Positions 40,926 to 48,402 of a stretch of DNA of 64,000 nucleotides are shown piece by piece. How positions within the stretch are numbered: the stretch's first letter is position 1; each line of letters begins with the position of its first letter. Position numbers and translations under genes: made by a program. The notes beneath the pieces were generated by a model that saw nothing but the letters and a program-made list of their open reading frames with translations, had not been told where the DNA came from and ran no database searches. The stretch is from Actinocorallia longicatena. Lineage in GTDB: Bacteria > Actinomycetota > Actinomycetes > Streptosporangiales > Streptosporangiaceae. The stretch lies in contig NZ_BAAAUV010000005.1 in NCBI RefSeq assembly GCF_039534125.1, positions 434,001-498,000 on the forward strand, written 5' to 3'.

Positions 40926-43094
40926 CTAGCCCGCGAGGACGAGCTCGCGTTCCTCCTCCTTCGGGGGCTCGGCCGGGCCCTCCACCGACAGGTGGGGCAG
41001 GCGCCGGTCGAGCCACGAGGGGAGCCACCAGTTGGCCTTGCCGAACATGTGCATGACGGCCGGGACCAGGATCGTGCGGATGATGAAGGCATCGAGGGCG
41101 ACGGCGGCGGCGAGGCCGATGCCGAACTCGGCGATCACCCGCTCGCCGCCCATCGCGAAGGCCGCGAACACGGCGATCATGATGGTGGCGGCGGCGGTGA
41201 TGACCCGGCCCGTCTCTGCCTGGCCCACCATGATCGCGCGCTTGTTGTCGCGGGTATGGACCCACTCCTCGTGCATCCGGCTGACCAGGAACACCTGGTA
41301 GTCCATCGAGAGGCCGAAGAGGATCGCCAGCATGATCACCGGCAGGAACGCCTCGACGGGACCGGCGGAGCCCAGGCCCAGCGGCTCCGACCCCCAGCCG
41401 AACTGGAAGAACGCGACCACGATGCCGAACGAGGCCGCCGCGGCGAGGACGTTCATGACGGCGGCCGTCAGGGGCACCACGACGCTGCGGAAGGCGATCA
41501 GCAGCAGCAGGAAGCCCAGGGCGACGATCACGGTCAGGAACAGCGGCAGCTTGCCGGTGAGGACCCCGGCGAAGTCGTCGAAGATCGCGGTGTACCCGCC
41601 GACGTAGACCTTGAGGGTGCTGCCCTCGACGGCCGGCGGGATCACGTCCTCGCGCAGGTGGGTGATCAGGTCGGCGGTCTCCTTGGACTGCGGGGAGGTC
41701 TCCGGGACGACCTGGACGATGCCGATCTTCGCGTCCGGCTTGAGCGGCATCGCCGCGACCGCCGCCACGTTCTCGGTCTGCTTCACCTTCTCGACCAGGG
41801 CGGCGAGCGCCTTCTGGTCCCCCGCTCCCGGAAGCTCCGCGACGAGCTGGAGCGGCCCGTTGAAGCCGGGCCCGAAGCCGTCGGCGAGCAGGTCGTAGGC
41901 CTGGCGGGTGGTCGTCTCCGGCTTGTTGTTGCCGGCGTCGGAGGAGCCGAGCCGCAGCGACAGCGTCGGCAGCGCCATGATCACGATCAGCAGCAGCGCG
42001 ACCGCCGACATCAGGCGCGGCCGGCGCTCCACGACCGCGGCCCAGCGCGTGTAGATCCCGGTCTTCTCCGGTGTCCCCGCCGGGCGCCTGCGCTCCCTGC
42101 GCGACAGCGCCTTGCGGCCGATGAACGCGAGCATGGCGGGCAGCAGGGTGATCGCCGCGATGACCGTGAAGACGACCGTGACGGACGAGGCGATGGCCAT
42201 GCCGTTGAGGAAGCTCATGCCGAGCACGAACAGGCCCAGCAGGGCGATGACGACGGTGCCGCCGGCGAACAGGACCGCCCGGCCCGAGGTGTCGATCGCT
42301 TTGACGATCGCGTCCTCGACGCTGAGGCCGTCCTTGAGTCCCTTGCGGAACCGGGTGACGATGAACAGCGCGTAGTCGATGCCGACGCCCAGGCCGATCA
42401 GAGCGCCCAGGATCGGGCCGATCTCACCGATCCCGATCACATGGCCGAGGAGCGTGATCGACATCAGGCCCGCTCCGACGCCCGCGACGGCCGTCAGGAT
42501 CGGGGTGAGCATGGCGAACAGCGAGCCGAACGCGAGGAACAGCACGACCGCCGCCGCGCCGATGCCGATCAGCTCGGCGCTGCCGGGCGGAGCCTGCTCG
42601 ACCTGGCTGATCGGGTTGCCGCCGAGCTCGACCTGGAGGCCGTCGGCCCGGGCGGCCTCGGCCGTCGCGACGACCTTCTCGATGTCGGCGACGGGCAGAT
42701 CGTCGTCCTGCGCGGTGAAGTCGACCGTCGCGTAGGCGATCCTGCCGTCGGCGCTGATCTGGCCCGCGCCCTGCTTGGCGTACGGGCTGGTCACTCCTGC
42801 CACGGACGGCAGATGCGCGATCGTGTCGAGGGTCTCGGCCATCTTCGCCCGGACGGCCGGGGCCTGGGCGTCGTCGGCCTTCCAGACGACCGTCGCGCTC
42901 GCGCCCGACCGGGCCGGGAGCGACGTCTGGAGCAGTTCCATGGCCTTCGTGGACTCGGTGCCCGGAAGGGAGAAGCTGTTGTCGGTCTTGCTGCCTGCTG
43001 CGCTGGACGCCACGCCGAGACCGACGAGCGCCGCGACCCAGAGCAAGACCACGAGCAGCCGGTGCCTGGCACACCAGCGGGCGAGGGCGGACAA
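40926..43094 (-). CDS. MMPL-family RND transporter (drug/lipid exporter)
   Basis: A 722-residue membrane protein with the MMPL architecture: one N-terminal helix, a periplasmic domain (about 35-175, SFSLPGTESTKAMELLQ), five to six helices with VGIDYALFIVTRFRKGL, a second periplasmic domain and a final helix bundle with GLSMDYQVFLVSRMHEEWVHT. The two DY motifs in helices are the proton-relay positions of the family. It stands 100 bases from the response-regulator gene on the same strand, so the two-component system could control it. Confidence 0.9.
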   Translation of the reverse strand: MSALARWCARHRLLVVLLWVAALVGLGVASSAAGSKTDNSFSLPGTESTKAMELLQTSLPARSGASATVVWKADDAQAPAVRAKMAETLDTIAHLPSVAGVTSPYAKQGAGQISADGRIAYATVDFTAQDDDLPVADIEKVVATAEAARADGLQVELGGNPISQVEQAPPGSAELIGIGAAAVVLFLAFGSLFAMLTPILTAVAGVGAGLMSITLLGHVIGIGEIGPILGALIGLGVGIDYALFIVTRFRKGLKDGLSVEDAIVKAIDTSGRAVLFAGGTVVIALLGLFVLGMSFLNGMAIASSVTVVFTVIAAITLLPAMLAFIGRKALSRRERRRPAGTPEKTGIYTRWAAVVERRPRLMSAVALLLIVIMALPTLSLRLGSSDAGNNKPETTTRQAYDLLADGFGPGFNGPLQLVAELPGAGDQKALAALVEKVKQTENVAAVAAMPLKPDAKIGIVQVVPETSPQSKETADLITHLREDVIPPAVEGSTLKVYVGGYTAIFDDFAGVLTGKLPLFLTVIVALGFLLLLIAFRSVVVPLTAAVMNVLAAAASFGIVVAFFQFGWGSEPLGLGSAGPVEAFLPVIMLAILFGLSMDYQVFLVSRMHEEWVHTRDNKRAIMVGQAETGRVITAAATIMIAVFAAFAMGGERVIAEFGIGLAAAVALDAFIIRTILVPAVMHMFGKANWWLPSWLDRRLPHLSVEGPAEPPKEEERELVLAG

Positions 43095-43197
43095 GGGAGA
43101 CCTCCACAGAAGTTCGGGAGTCTCCAGCCTCGCCGCCGCACGGGGGTGGACCCGTCGGCCGGTGGGAGGGTCTTGCGCTACTGCCGCCGCAGTAGTC

Positions 43198-43872
43198 CTA
43201 CTGCGGAAGGTGGAGGCCGTTGCCCCCCGGACGGACCAGCCCCGTCTCGTAGGCGATCATCACGAGCTGGGCCCTGTCGTGCGCGCCGAGCTTGGCCATC
43301 GCCCGGTTGACGTGCGTCTTCGCCGTGTAGGGACTGATCGACATGCGCTCGGCGATCTCCTCGTTGGAGAGTCCTCCGGCAACGAGGATCATGCTCTGGC
43401 GCTCGCGGTCGGTCAGGTCGCCGAGCCGGGCCGCGCTGGCGCCCGCGTCCTCGACGGGGCCGGTGAGGAACCGGCCGATGAGGGCCCTGGTGGCGTTCGG
43501 CGACAGCAGGGCGTCGCCGCGGGCGACGAGGCGGATCGCCTCCTGGAGCTCCACCGGCTCGACGCCCTTGCCCAGGAAGCCGCTGGCGCCCGCGCGCAGC
43601 GCCGCGAACACGTACTCGTCGATCTCGAAGGTGGTCAGGACGAGGATCTTGACATGGGGGAGCGACCGGGTGATCTGGCCGGTCGCGGTGAGGCCGTCCG
43701 AGCCGGGCATCCGGATGTCCATGAGGACCACGTCGGCGCGCTCGGCGAGGGCGACGGCCTCGCGGCCGTCCCTGGCCTCGCCGACGATCTCCAGATCGGG
43801 AGCGGAATCGACCAGTACCCGGAAACCGGCCCTGACCAGGGCCTGGTCGTCCGCCAGCAGCACCTTGATCAC
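43198..43872 (-). CDS. LuxR/NarL-type response regulator
   Basis: This 224-residue protein starts at GTG 43872, overlapping the kinase stop. The receiver domain (KVLLADDQALVRAGF) has the phosphoacceptor Asp in DVVLMDIRMPG, Thr in LVLTTFE and Lys in GFLGKGVEP. The C-terminal LuxR helix-turn-helix is LTDRERQSMILVAGGLSNEEIAERMSISPYTAKTHVNRAMAKLG. It is the partner of the adjacent histidine kinase. Confidence 0.92.
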   Translation of the reverse strand: MIKVLLADDQALVRAGFRVLVDSAPDLEIVGEARDGREAVALAERADVVLMDIRMPGSDGLTATGQITRSLPHVKILVLTTFEIDEYVFAALRAGASGFLGKGVEPVELQEAIRLVARGDALLSPNATRALIGRFLTGPVEDAGASAARLGDLTDRERQSMILVAGGLSNEEIAERMSISPYTAKTHVNRAMAKLGAHDRAQLVMIAYETGLVRPGGNGLHLPQ

Positions 43873-45056
43873 TGGCCGCCCCCGCAGCGGACGGTCCTGG
43901 GCGCCTCGGGGTAGGGCAGCCGGGCGGTGACGGTGAAGTCCCCTCCCGACCATCCCGCGGCGAAGGTCCCGTGGACGGCCAGGGCGCGCTCCCGCATCCC
44001 GAGCAGGCCGTGGCCCTCGCCCTCCGAGGGGTCGGCGGCGTTGACGACCTCGATCGCCAGGCCGTCGAGGCGGTAGCCGAGCCGCAGCAGGGCGTACGGC
44101 TTGGATCCGTGTTTGCGCACGTTGGTGAGGGCTTCCTGGATGATCCGGTAGGCGGTCAGATCGACGGTCGGCGGCAGATCGCGCACCGTTCCCTCGGTCT
44201 CCCGGTCAACGATCAGACCGGCCGCCGCGTGCCCGGCGATCAGGTCGGACAGCCGGTCGAGCCCGGGCGACGGCTCGACCTCCAGCTCCACGGGCGAGTT
44301 CGGCTGCCGCAGCAGCCCGATCGTGGTCCTGACCTCCTCGAGCGCCGACCGGGCGGCGTCCCTGATGTGGGCCAGCGACTGCCTCGCCTGCGCCGGATCG
44401 GCCTCCAGGACGTGCGAGGCCACCCCGGCCTGCACGTTGATCAGCGCGATGTGGTGGGCGAGCACGTCGTGGAGTTCCCGGGCGATCCGCAGCCGCTCGT
44501 CGATGACGCGGCGGCTGGCCTCCTCCTCGCGGGTCCGCTCGGCGCGGTCGGCCCTGGCCTCGACCTCGCGGATGTAGGCGCGGTGGTTGCGGACGGCGTC
44601 CCCGGCGCAGACCGCCAGCGCGGCCTGGGCGACCAGCGCGATGCTCTCGGGCCCGTACCAGGTCCTGGCGCCGAACAGCATCGCGGTGCCGAGCAGCACC
44701 CCCGAGATCACGCAGGCGGTCGTCCAGCCCTCCCGCCGGGACCTCCGCACGGCGAACGTGTAGATCGCGATCATCGTGGCCAGCATCAGCGGGCTCTTCA
44801 GGCCGCCGGAGGCCAGGTAGAACGCCGTCCCGGTCGTGACCACGACCAGCACCTCGAGCGGCCACCGCCGCCGGTAGGCCAGCGCGGCGCACACCGCCGC
44901 CCCGAACACCACCACCTGCGCGGCGGGCGGCCCCGCGGCCTCCTCGTCATGGAAGACCGCGCCCGCGAGCGTCGTGAGGTACACGGCGATCGCGAGCACG
45001 AGATCAGCCGCAAAGGGATGCTCACGGATCACCGACCGAGGATCCAGCCGACTCAT
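43869..45056 (-). CDS. NarL-type sensor histidine kinase
   Basis: A protein of about 395 residues with five to six N-terminal membrane helices (about 18-150) and no obvious external sensor domain. A HisKA_3 dimerisation region follows with the phosphoacceptor His in RELHDVLAHHIALINVQAG, then an HATPase domain with EALTNVRKHG and GLLGMRERALAVHG. The ATG 45056 lies seven bases after TAGGGT, a probable -10 box, so translation may be leaderless. It phosphorylates the adjacent response regulator. Confidence 0.9.
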   Translation of the reverse strand: MSRLDPRSVIREHPFAADLVLAIAVYLTTLAGAVFHDEEAAGPPAAQVVVFGAAVCAALAYRRRWPLEVLVVVTTGTAFYLASGGLKSPLMLATMIAIYTFAVRRSRREGWTTACVISGVLLGTAMLFGARTWYGPESIALVAQAALAVCAGDAVRNHRAYIREVEARADRAERTREEEASRRVIDERLRIARELHDVLAHHIALINVQAGVASHVLEADPAQARQSLAHIRDAARSALEEVRTTIGLLRQPNSPVELEVEPSPGLDRLSDLIAGHAAAGLIVDRETEGTVRDLPPTVDLTAYRIIQEALTNVRKHGSKPYALLRLGYRLDGLAIEVVNAADPSEGEGHGLLGMRERALAVHGTFAAGWSGGDFTVTARLPYPEAPRTVRCGGGQ

Positions 45057-45147
45057 GCCCCGCACCCTACCCGCCCCCTGAGAGCACTCCGGGGCCTCGG
45101 CACGTCTCCCGGAACGGCCGGTTCCGGTGCCCTTCGGGCCGACGGGT

Positions 45148-45594
45148 TCAGGATGAGGGCTTGAGGGTGGCTATGGCGCGGTCGGGCTCCCAGTGGGCGC
45201 GGATGGAGGTGAGGAGGCCGGCCTCGTCGACGGTGTAGATGAGGATGCAGTCGACCGTCATCTGGGAGCCGTCGGCGAGGGTGGTGGTGAGGCGGGTGAC
45301 GTTCGCGCAGGACGGGCCGTTGGCGAAGGAGTCCGTGGTGTGGGCGTGGAAGCCGGACATGAGGCCGATGTAGCCGTCCCAGAAGGCGCTGATCGCCTCG
45401 GTGCCCTGGTGGCCCTTGCCGGACGGGTCGAGGAAGGAGGGGCCGACCGGGTCCTCGATGTGGGCGTCCTCGGTGAACAGGGCCAGCCAGGCGGCCTTGT
45501 CCTTGGTGGAGACGTGGGTCTGGGAGGCCAGGGCGGCGCGGCGGGCCGGGTGGTCGGCGTCGGGGGCGTCCCAGGTGATGCCGGAAAGGGTCAT
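45148..45594 (-). CDS. NTF2-like/SnoaL-type protein, putative KstR regulon member
   Basis: This 148-residue protein has the NTF2/ketosteroid-isomerase-like fold: HVSTKDKAAWLALFTEDAHIEDPVGPSF, GTEAISAFWDGYIG, GSQMTVDCILIYTVDEAGLLTSIRAHWEPD. The acid-rich AHIEDPVG segment is typical of SnoaL-like isomerases, dehydratases or polyketide and steroid cyclases. A TGGAACCTGTTCTA palindrome sits four bases ahead of its ATG and matches the KstR steroid-degradation motif. With the oxidoreductase upstream it probably acts in sterol side-chain or ring catabolism. Confidence 0.75.
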   Translation of the reverse strand: MTLSGITWDAPDADHPARRAALASQTHVSTKDKAAWLALFTEDAHIEDPVGPSFLDPSGKGHQGTEAISAFWDGYIGLMSGFHAHTTDSFANGPSCANVTRLTTTLADGSQMTVDCILIYTVDEAGLLTSIRAHWEPDRAIATLKPSS

Positions 45595-45598
45595 GAAA

Positions 45599-45612
45599 TG
45601 GAACCTGTTCTA
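45599..45612. promoter_or_regulatory. KstR-like operator upstream of the NTF2-like gene
   Basis: TGGAACCTGTTCTA fits the published KstR consensus TnnAACnnGTTnnA exactly. It overlaps a possible -10 box (CAGGTT on the reverse strand, seven bases from the ATG), so binding should block transcription. Confidence 0.65.
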
Positions 45613-45623
45613 TCCGCGCGTGC

Positions 45624-46499
45624 TCAGCCGCACTTGGCGATGACGGTCTCGGCGAAGGACTCGAGGTTGCGGATCTTGGTGTCCAGCGGCTCGAGGTCGG
45701 GGCCCTTGATGTAGGGGATGCGGAAGCCGACGATCACGTCGGTGATGCCCTTGTCCTCCAGGCGCTTCACGCCGTCGACGGTGTAGGCGTCGAAGGAGAT
45801 GACATGGATCTCGAACGGGTCGTCCGCCTTGCCCTCGGCCTTGCGGATGCGGTCGAGCTTCACCAGGAGGGCGTCCAGCTCCTCGCCGTCGCCGCCCGCG
45901 TGCATCCAGCCGTCGCCGCGCACGACCGCGCGGCGCAGGGCGGCGTCGCTGTGGCCGCCGACCAGCAGGGGGATCGGCTCGGTCGGGGCCGGGCTCATCT
46001 TCATCGACTGGATGTCGTAGAACTCGCCCTGGTAGGAGAAGTACTCGCCGCTGGTGAGGCCGCGCACGATGTCCATGCACTCGTCCATGCGCTTGCCGCG
46101 CCGCTCCCAGGGGACGCCCAGGGCCTGGAAGTCCTCCGGCCACGGGCTCAGGCCGACGCCCAGCGACAGCCGGTTGCCGGTCATCGCGGCGATCGAGCTC
46201 GCCTGCTTGGCGACCAGGACCGGCGGGCGGATCGGGAGCTTCAGGACGAACGGTGTGAAGCGCAGGGTCGAGGTCACCGCGCCCATCGCCGCCGTGAGGA
46301 TGAAGGTCTCGATGAAGTCCTTGTCCTCGAGGAACTCGCGGTTCCCGTCCTCGGTGTAGGGATAGGTCGAGTCCGACTCCTCCGGGTAGAGGACGGAGTC
46401 GGGGACCGTGATGCTGCTGTACCCGGCCCGCTCGGCTGCCTGCGCGAGCGGCAGGTAGTACGAGTGGTCGGTCATCGCCTCGGCGTAGGTGAACCGCAT
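45624..46499 (-). CDS. F420-dependent LLM-class oxidoreductase, putative KstR regulon member
   Basis: This 291-residue luciferase-like protein shows AERAGYSSITVPDSVLYPEE, AAMGAVTSTLRFTPFVLKLPIRPPVLVAKQASSIAAMTGNRLSLGVGLSPWPEDFQALG and IPLLVGGHSDAALRRAVVRGDGWMHAGG. The pattern is that of actinobacterial F420-dependent oxidoreductases (TIGR03619-like). A KstR-type palindrome lies in its promoter, as in sterol-catabolic loci. It ends 29 bases before the NTF2-like gene. Confidence 0.8.
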   Translation of the reverse strand: MRFTYAEAMTDHSYYLPLAQAAERAGYSSITVPDSVLYPEESDSTYPYTEDGNREFLEDKDFIETFILTAAMGAVTSTLRFTPFVLKLPIRPPVLVAKQASSIAAMTGNRLSLGVGLSPWPEDFQALGVPWERRGKRMDECMDIVRGLTSGEYFSYQGEFYDIQSMKMSPAPTEPIPLLVGGHSDAALRRAVVRGDGWMHAGGDGEELDALLVKLDRIRKAEGKADDPFEIHVISFDAYTVDGVKRLEDKGITDVIVGFRIPYIKGPDLEPLDTKIRNLESFAETVIAKCG

Positions 46500-46505
46500 G
46501 CCCCG

Positions 46506-46533
46506 ACCCTACTAGAACCTGTTCTATTTTCAA
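46506..46533 (-). promoter_or_regulatory. KstR-controlled leaderless promoter
   Basis: On the reverse strand TTGAAA (46533-46528), 16 bases, TAGGGT (46511-46506), then six bases to the ATG at 46499. The spacer contains TAGAACCTGTTCTA (46513-46526), a perfect palindrome matching TnnAACnnGTTnnA. The -35 box overlaps the end of the DUF305 gene. Confidence 0.68.
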
Positions 46534-47099
46534 GGGGGGAGAAGGCCGAGGAGCTGCTCGATCTGGGCGGACCGGGAGCGGCTGATGCTCGTCGCCAGTG
46601 CGCGGGCGGCCGGATCGGAGCCCTGGGCCAGTTCCCGGCGGGCGATCTGGACCGCGTCGTCCTGGTGGGCGATGAGCAGGTTGACGAACCTCGTCCCGAA
46701 CTCCGTGTCGGGCGCGGCCGCGGCGGCGTCGATCGCCTCCTTCGCCGTCTCCGGCTGCCCGCCGTGGGCGGCGTGCGAGCCCGGTGGCGCGACGGGCGGG
46801 CGCCGCCAGCTTCGGAGCCGGGCCGCCATGGTGCCGACCTCGGCGAGCTGGGTGGTCTCGATGGCCTCGGCCAGGGTGCGCAGGGCGGGCGCGACCGGGC
46901 GTCCCGCGGCCAGCCGGACGATCGTGACGCCCTGGGCCTCATGACGGACCGCCATCTGCAGGAACATCACGTCGGCCTCGTTGAAGCCGCGGGGCGGCTC
47001 GCCGGCCATGGCCGCTGACAGGCAGTAGGCACCGGCCATGAGGCCCGGGACGAGCAGGGCGAGGATCCGCGTTCTCTTCTTGTTCCTCCCGGGCCGCAT
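46530..47099 (-). CDS. DUF305 domain protein, exported, possible copper-binding partner of the LPMO
   Basis: This 189-residue protein has an N-terminal signal or anchor helix (RILALLVPGLMAGAYCLSAAMA). DUF305 follows: FNEADVMFLQMAVRHEAQGVTIVRLAAGR, ATSISRSRSAQIEQL and the second motif FVNLLIAHQDDAVQIARREL. DUF305 proteins form ferritin-like four-helix bundles, and some, such as cyanobacterial CopM, bind copper through His/Met residues. Here His occurs in AVRHEAQ, SHAAHGG and AHQDD. It follows the LPMO gene by two bases, so the two are surely co-transcribed, which suggests copper delivery. Confidence 0.83.
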   Translation of the reverse strand: MRPGRNKKRTRILALLVPGLMAGAYCLSAAMAGEPPRGFNEADVMFLQMAVRHEAQGVTIVRLAAGRPVAPALRTLAEAIETTQLAEVGTMAARLRSWRRPPVAPPGSHAAHGGQPETAKEAIDAAAAAPDTEFGTRFVNLLIAHQDDAVQIARRELAQGSDPAARALATSISRSRSAQIEQLLGLLPP

Positions 47100-47101
47100 C
47101 G

Positions 47102-47956
47102 TCAGGTCCTCTGCCAGAGGGCGGGCGTCGTCGCGGGCTCCCAGCCGGGCAGCGCGGTGTGCGCCTGGAGGCACCGGTAGCCGAGGCCGCCGTAGGTGAC
47201 GGCGTCGCCGGCCTTGTACGCCGTGCCCGCGGTCCAGGCAGTGCCCGAGGGGGTGGTCGCCGTCGGTGTGGGTGTGGGTGTGGGGGTCGGGGTGGGAGTC
47301 GGGGTGGGAGTCGGGGTCGGGGTGGAGGCGCCGCCGAAGTCGATGTCGGAGCAGGAGTAGAAGGCCTCCTGGCTGTAGGCCGTCCGCTGCCAGATCATGT
47401 AGAGGACGTGCCGTCCCGTCCGCTGCGGCAGGGTGATCGTCCAGTTGGTGAAGTTGGTCGGGTCGACGTTGGTGAACGTCGTGATGGGCACGAGATCGGC
47501 CCACTTCAGCGGCTGGGACGGGTCGTATCCGGCGCGCGTCACGTAGAACTCGAACGTGCTGCCGGCGTGCGGCGCGGTGGCGTGGAGGGTGACCGTGAAC
47601 GGCCCGGCCGCGACGCTCCTGGCGGGCCAGTCGGTCCGCGGCAGGTCGAGTCCGCGGTACTTGTCGCGGCCCGCGCCGCAGAGTCTTCCGTCGGGGACGA
47701 CCTCCCGGTGCCGGCCGCCCGCGTCGAGCAGCGACACCTCGTTCCAATCGTAGAGGGCCTGGGTGCCGCCCGCGGCGACGGCGGCCTTGCAGGCGTCGGA
47801 GTCGGGCGTCTCGGGGCCCTCGAGCTGGCACACGTAGGCGCGGCTGGGCGGATTCGACAGGGTTCCGTGGGCGGCGGCCCGGCCCGGAACGGTCAGGACG
47901 ACGAGTCCTGCCGCGACCGGGAGCGCGGCCGCGAGAACGGCGGAACGGCTTGGCAT
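47102..47956 (-). CDS. AA10 lytic polysaccharide monooxygenase with CBM5/12 chitin-binding module
   Basis: This 284-residue protein has a signal peptide cut after GRAAA, leaving His30 (HGTLSNPPSR) as mature N-terminus. The second copper-brace His is His130 in ATAPHAGSTFEFYVT. The core ends at AFYSCSDIDFG, followed by a Thr-Pro linker (about 212-235) and a CBM5/12 module (WTAGTAYKAGDAVTYGGLGYRCLQAHT to PALWQRT). AA10 enzymes with this layout oxidatively cleave chitin using copper and peroxide or oxygen. The start follows AGAGGTG. It is the first gene before DUF305. Confidence 0.92.
   Translation of the reverse strand: MPSRSAVLAAALPVAAGLVVLTVPGRAAAHGTLSNPPSRAYVCQLEGPETPDSDACKAAVAAGGTQALYDWNEVSLLDAGGRHREVVPDGRLCGAGRDKYRGLDLPRTDWPARSVAAGPFTVTLHATAPHAGSTFEFYVTRAGYDPSQPLKWADLVPITTFTNVDPTNFTNWTITLPQRTGRHVLYMIWQRTAYSQEAFYSCSDIDFGGASTPTPTPTPTPTPTPTPTPTPTATTPSGTAWTAGTAYKAGDAVTYGGLGYRCLQAHTALPGWEPATTPALWQRT
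47264..47324 (-). repeat. Thr-Pro linker coding repeat
   Basis: An imperfect 6-bp tandem repeat encodes about ten TP units between the LPMO catalytic domain and the chitin-binding module. Such linkers are flexible and often O-glycosylated; the number of units may vary between strains. Confidence 0.8.
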
Positions 47957-47988
47957 GACGCACCTCTGGGTGGCTTGGCGGATCTAAA

Positions 47989-48001
47989 AGGAATGTTTCC
48001 T
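47989..48001. promoter_or_regulatory. Palindrome AGGAA-TGT-TTCCT upstream of the LPMO gene
   Basis: A perfect 5-bp inverted repeat 33 bases ahead of the LPMO start. Similar GGAAA/TTTCC palindromes occur, from memory, before chitin- and chitosan-degradation genes of actinomycetes, where ROK-type repressors bind. Function here is inferred from position. Confidence 0.45.
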
Positions 48002-48036
48002 GTCAGATCCTCGAAGTCGAGACGCGTCCGGAGCTG

Positions 48037-48062
48037 TTAAGGCGGGCTTGAGCCCTGCTTAA
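48037..48062. promoter_or_regulatory. Imperfect inverted repeat between LPMO promoter and terminator
   Basis: TTAAGGCGGGC and GCCCTGCTTAA pair at 9 of 11 positions around TTGA. It lies 80 bases upstream of the LPMO gene and could be a second operator or a weak terminator for leftward transcripts from the tRNA-like locus. Confidence 0.35.
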
Positions 48063-48074
48063 GAAGCTGGTGGA

Positions 48075-48100
48075 CCCCGGGGCTTTACCCGGCCCCGGGG
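48075..48100 (-). terminator. Strong hairpin ending the DUF7873/tRNA-like transcript
   Basis: CCCCGGGGC (48075-48083) and GCCCCGGGG (48092-48100) form a perfect 9-bp stem with an 8-base loop. It has no long U tract, as is usual in actinomycetes. It lies downstream of the second tRNA-like element and upstream of the LPMO control region, so it delimits the transcript that starts with the gene at 49214. Confidence 0.6.
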
Positions 48101-48137
48101 CCCTGAGGTGCCGCTCGTTCGCACGCCGGCGGCTTTT

Positions 48138-48247
48138 AAGAGGAGGGTCAGTCTCACAGCGCATCGCTCTGCCATTGAGCTACAGCCCCATGTGGAGGGG
48201 CTGACGGGAGTTGAACCCGCAGCCTTGCGCTTTCCGCCCTTCCTCCC
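48138..48247 (-). ncRNA. Circularly permuted tRNA-like element 2 (3' half before 5' half)
   Basis: Read leftward: anticodon-stem 3' strand GCGCA (48230-48226), variable AGGCT, T-arm GCGGG-TTCAACT-CCCGT (48220-48204), acceptor CAGCCCC (48203-48197), T, encoded CCA (48195-48193), CAT. Then come acceptor GGGGCTG (48189-48183), TA, D-arm GCTC-AATGGCA-GAGC and TGCGC (48163-48159), running into CTGTGAG, which would place anticodon GTG after U33. The acceptor stem is a perfect 7 bp and the anticodon stem 5 bp, but the halves are in reverse order. Outer flanks 48247-48237 and 48147-48138 pair over 10 bp with one bulged A. The discriminator is T and no G-1 exists, so His identity is doubtful. Confidence 0.7.
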
Positions 48248-48270
48248 TCGATCCGGCGATGAGCGGCGAT

Positions 48271-48399
48271 GCTGAGCTTGGAGCGAGAATCTGAGATTGA
48301 ACGGCTGCCTCTACCGCCTGGGCTACCCCGCCGCGAGTGGCGGGGAGGGGTGTCGAACCCCTGCTGTCACCGTGCATCAGCTTCACCTTGAGCTTCAGC
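48271..48399 (-). ncRNA. Circularly permuted tRNA-like element 1 (3' half before 5' half)
   Basis: Read leftward: ACGGT (48373-48369), variable GACAGC, T-arm AGGGG-TTCGACA-CCCCT (48362-48346), acceptor CCCCGCC (48345-48339), discriminator A. The spacer CTCGC leads straight into acceptor GGCGGGG (48332-48326), TA, a D-arm GCCCAGGCGGTAGAGGC with G18G19-like bases, A and GCCGT (48305-48301), followed by TTCAA. The acceptor stem pairs over 7 bp, and GCCGT pairs with ACGGT including one G-U. CAA could be an anticodon, but the loop geometry is imperfect. Outer flanks 48399-48391 and 48278-48271 pair over 8 bp with one bulged A, as in element 2. CCA is not encoded. Confidence 0.68.
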
Positions 48400-48402
48400 T
48401 TT

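Noticed and set aside
40926..45056. Two-component system and MMPL exporter as a proven regulatory unit
   Set aside because: They are adjacent on one strand, but about 100 bases and no visible shared operator separate them, so the link stays a guess.
47264..47324. Short tandem repeat as a CRISPR or regulatory array
   Set aside because: It encodes the Thr-Pro linker in frame and has no spacers.
48138..48399. Ordinary tandem tRNA genes
   Set aside because: No 5' half lies upstream of the first T-arm (GGCGGGG is found only after it), and the 3' half matching the last D-arm lies before it. Only the permuted reading gives full acceptor stems.
48138..48399. Permuted group I intron splicing to explain the permuted order
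   Set aside because: The segment between the two elements is well under 100 bases and would have to supply halves of two introns. No conserved core elements were seen.
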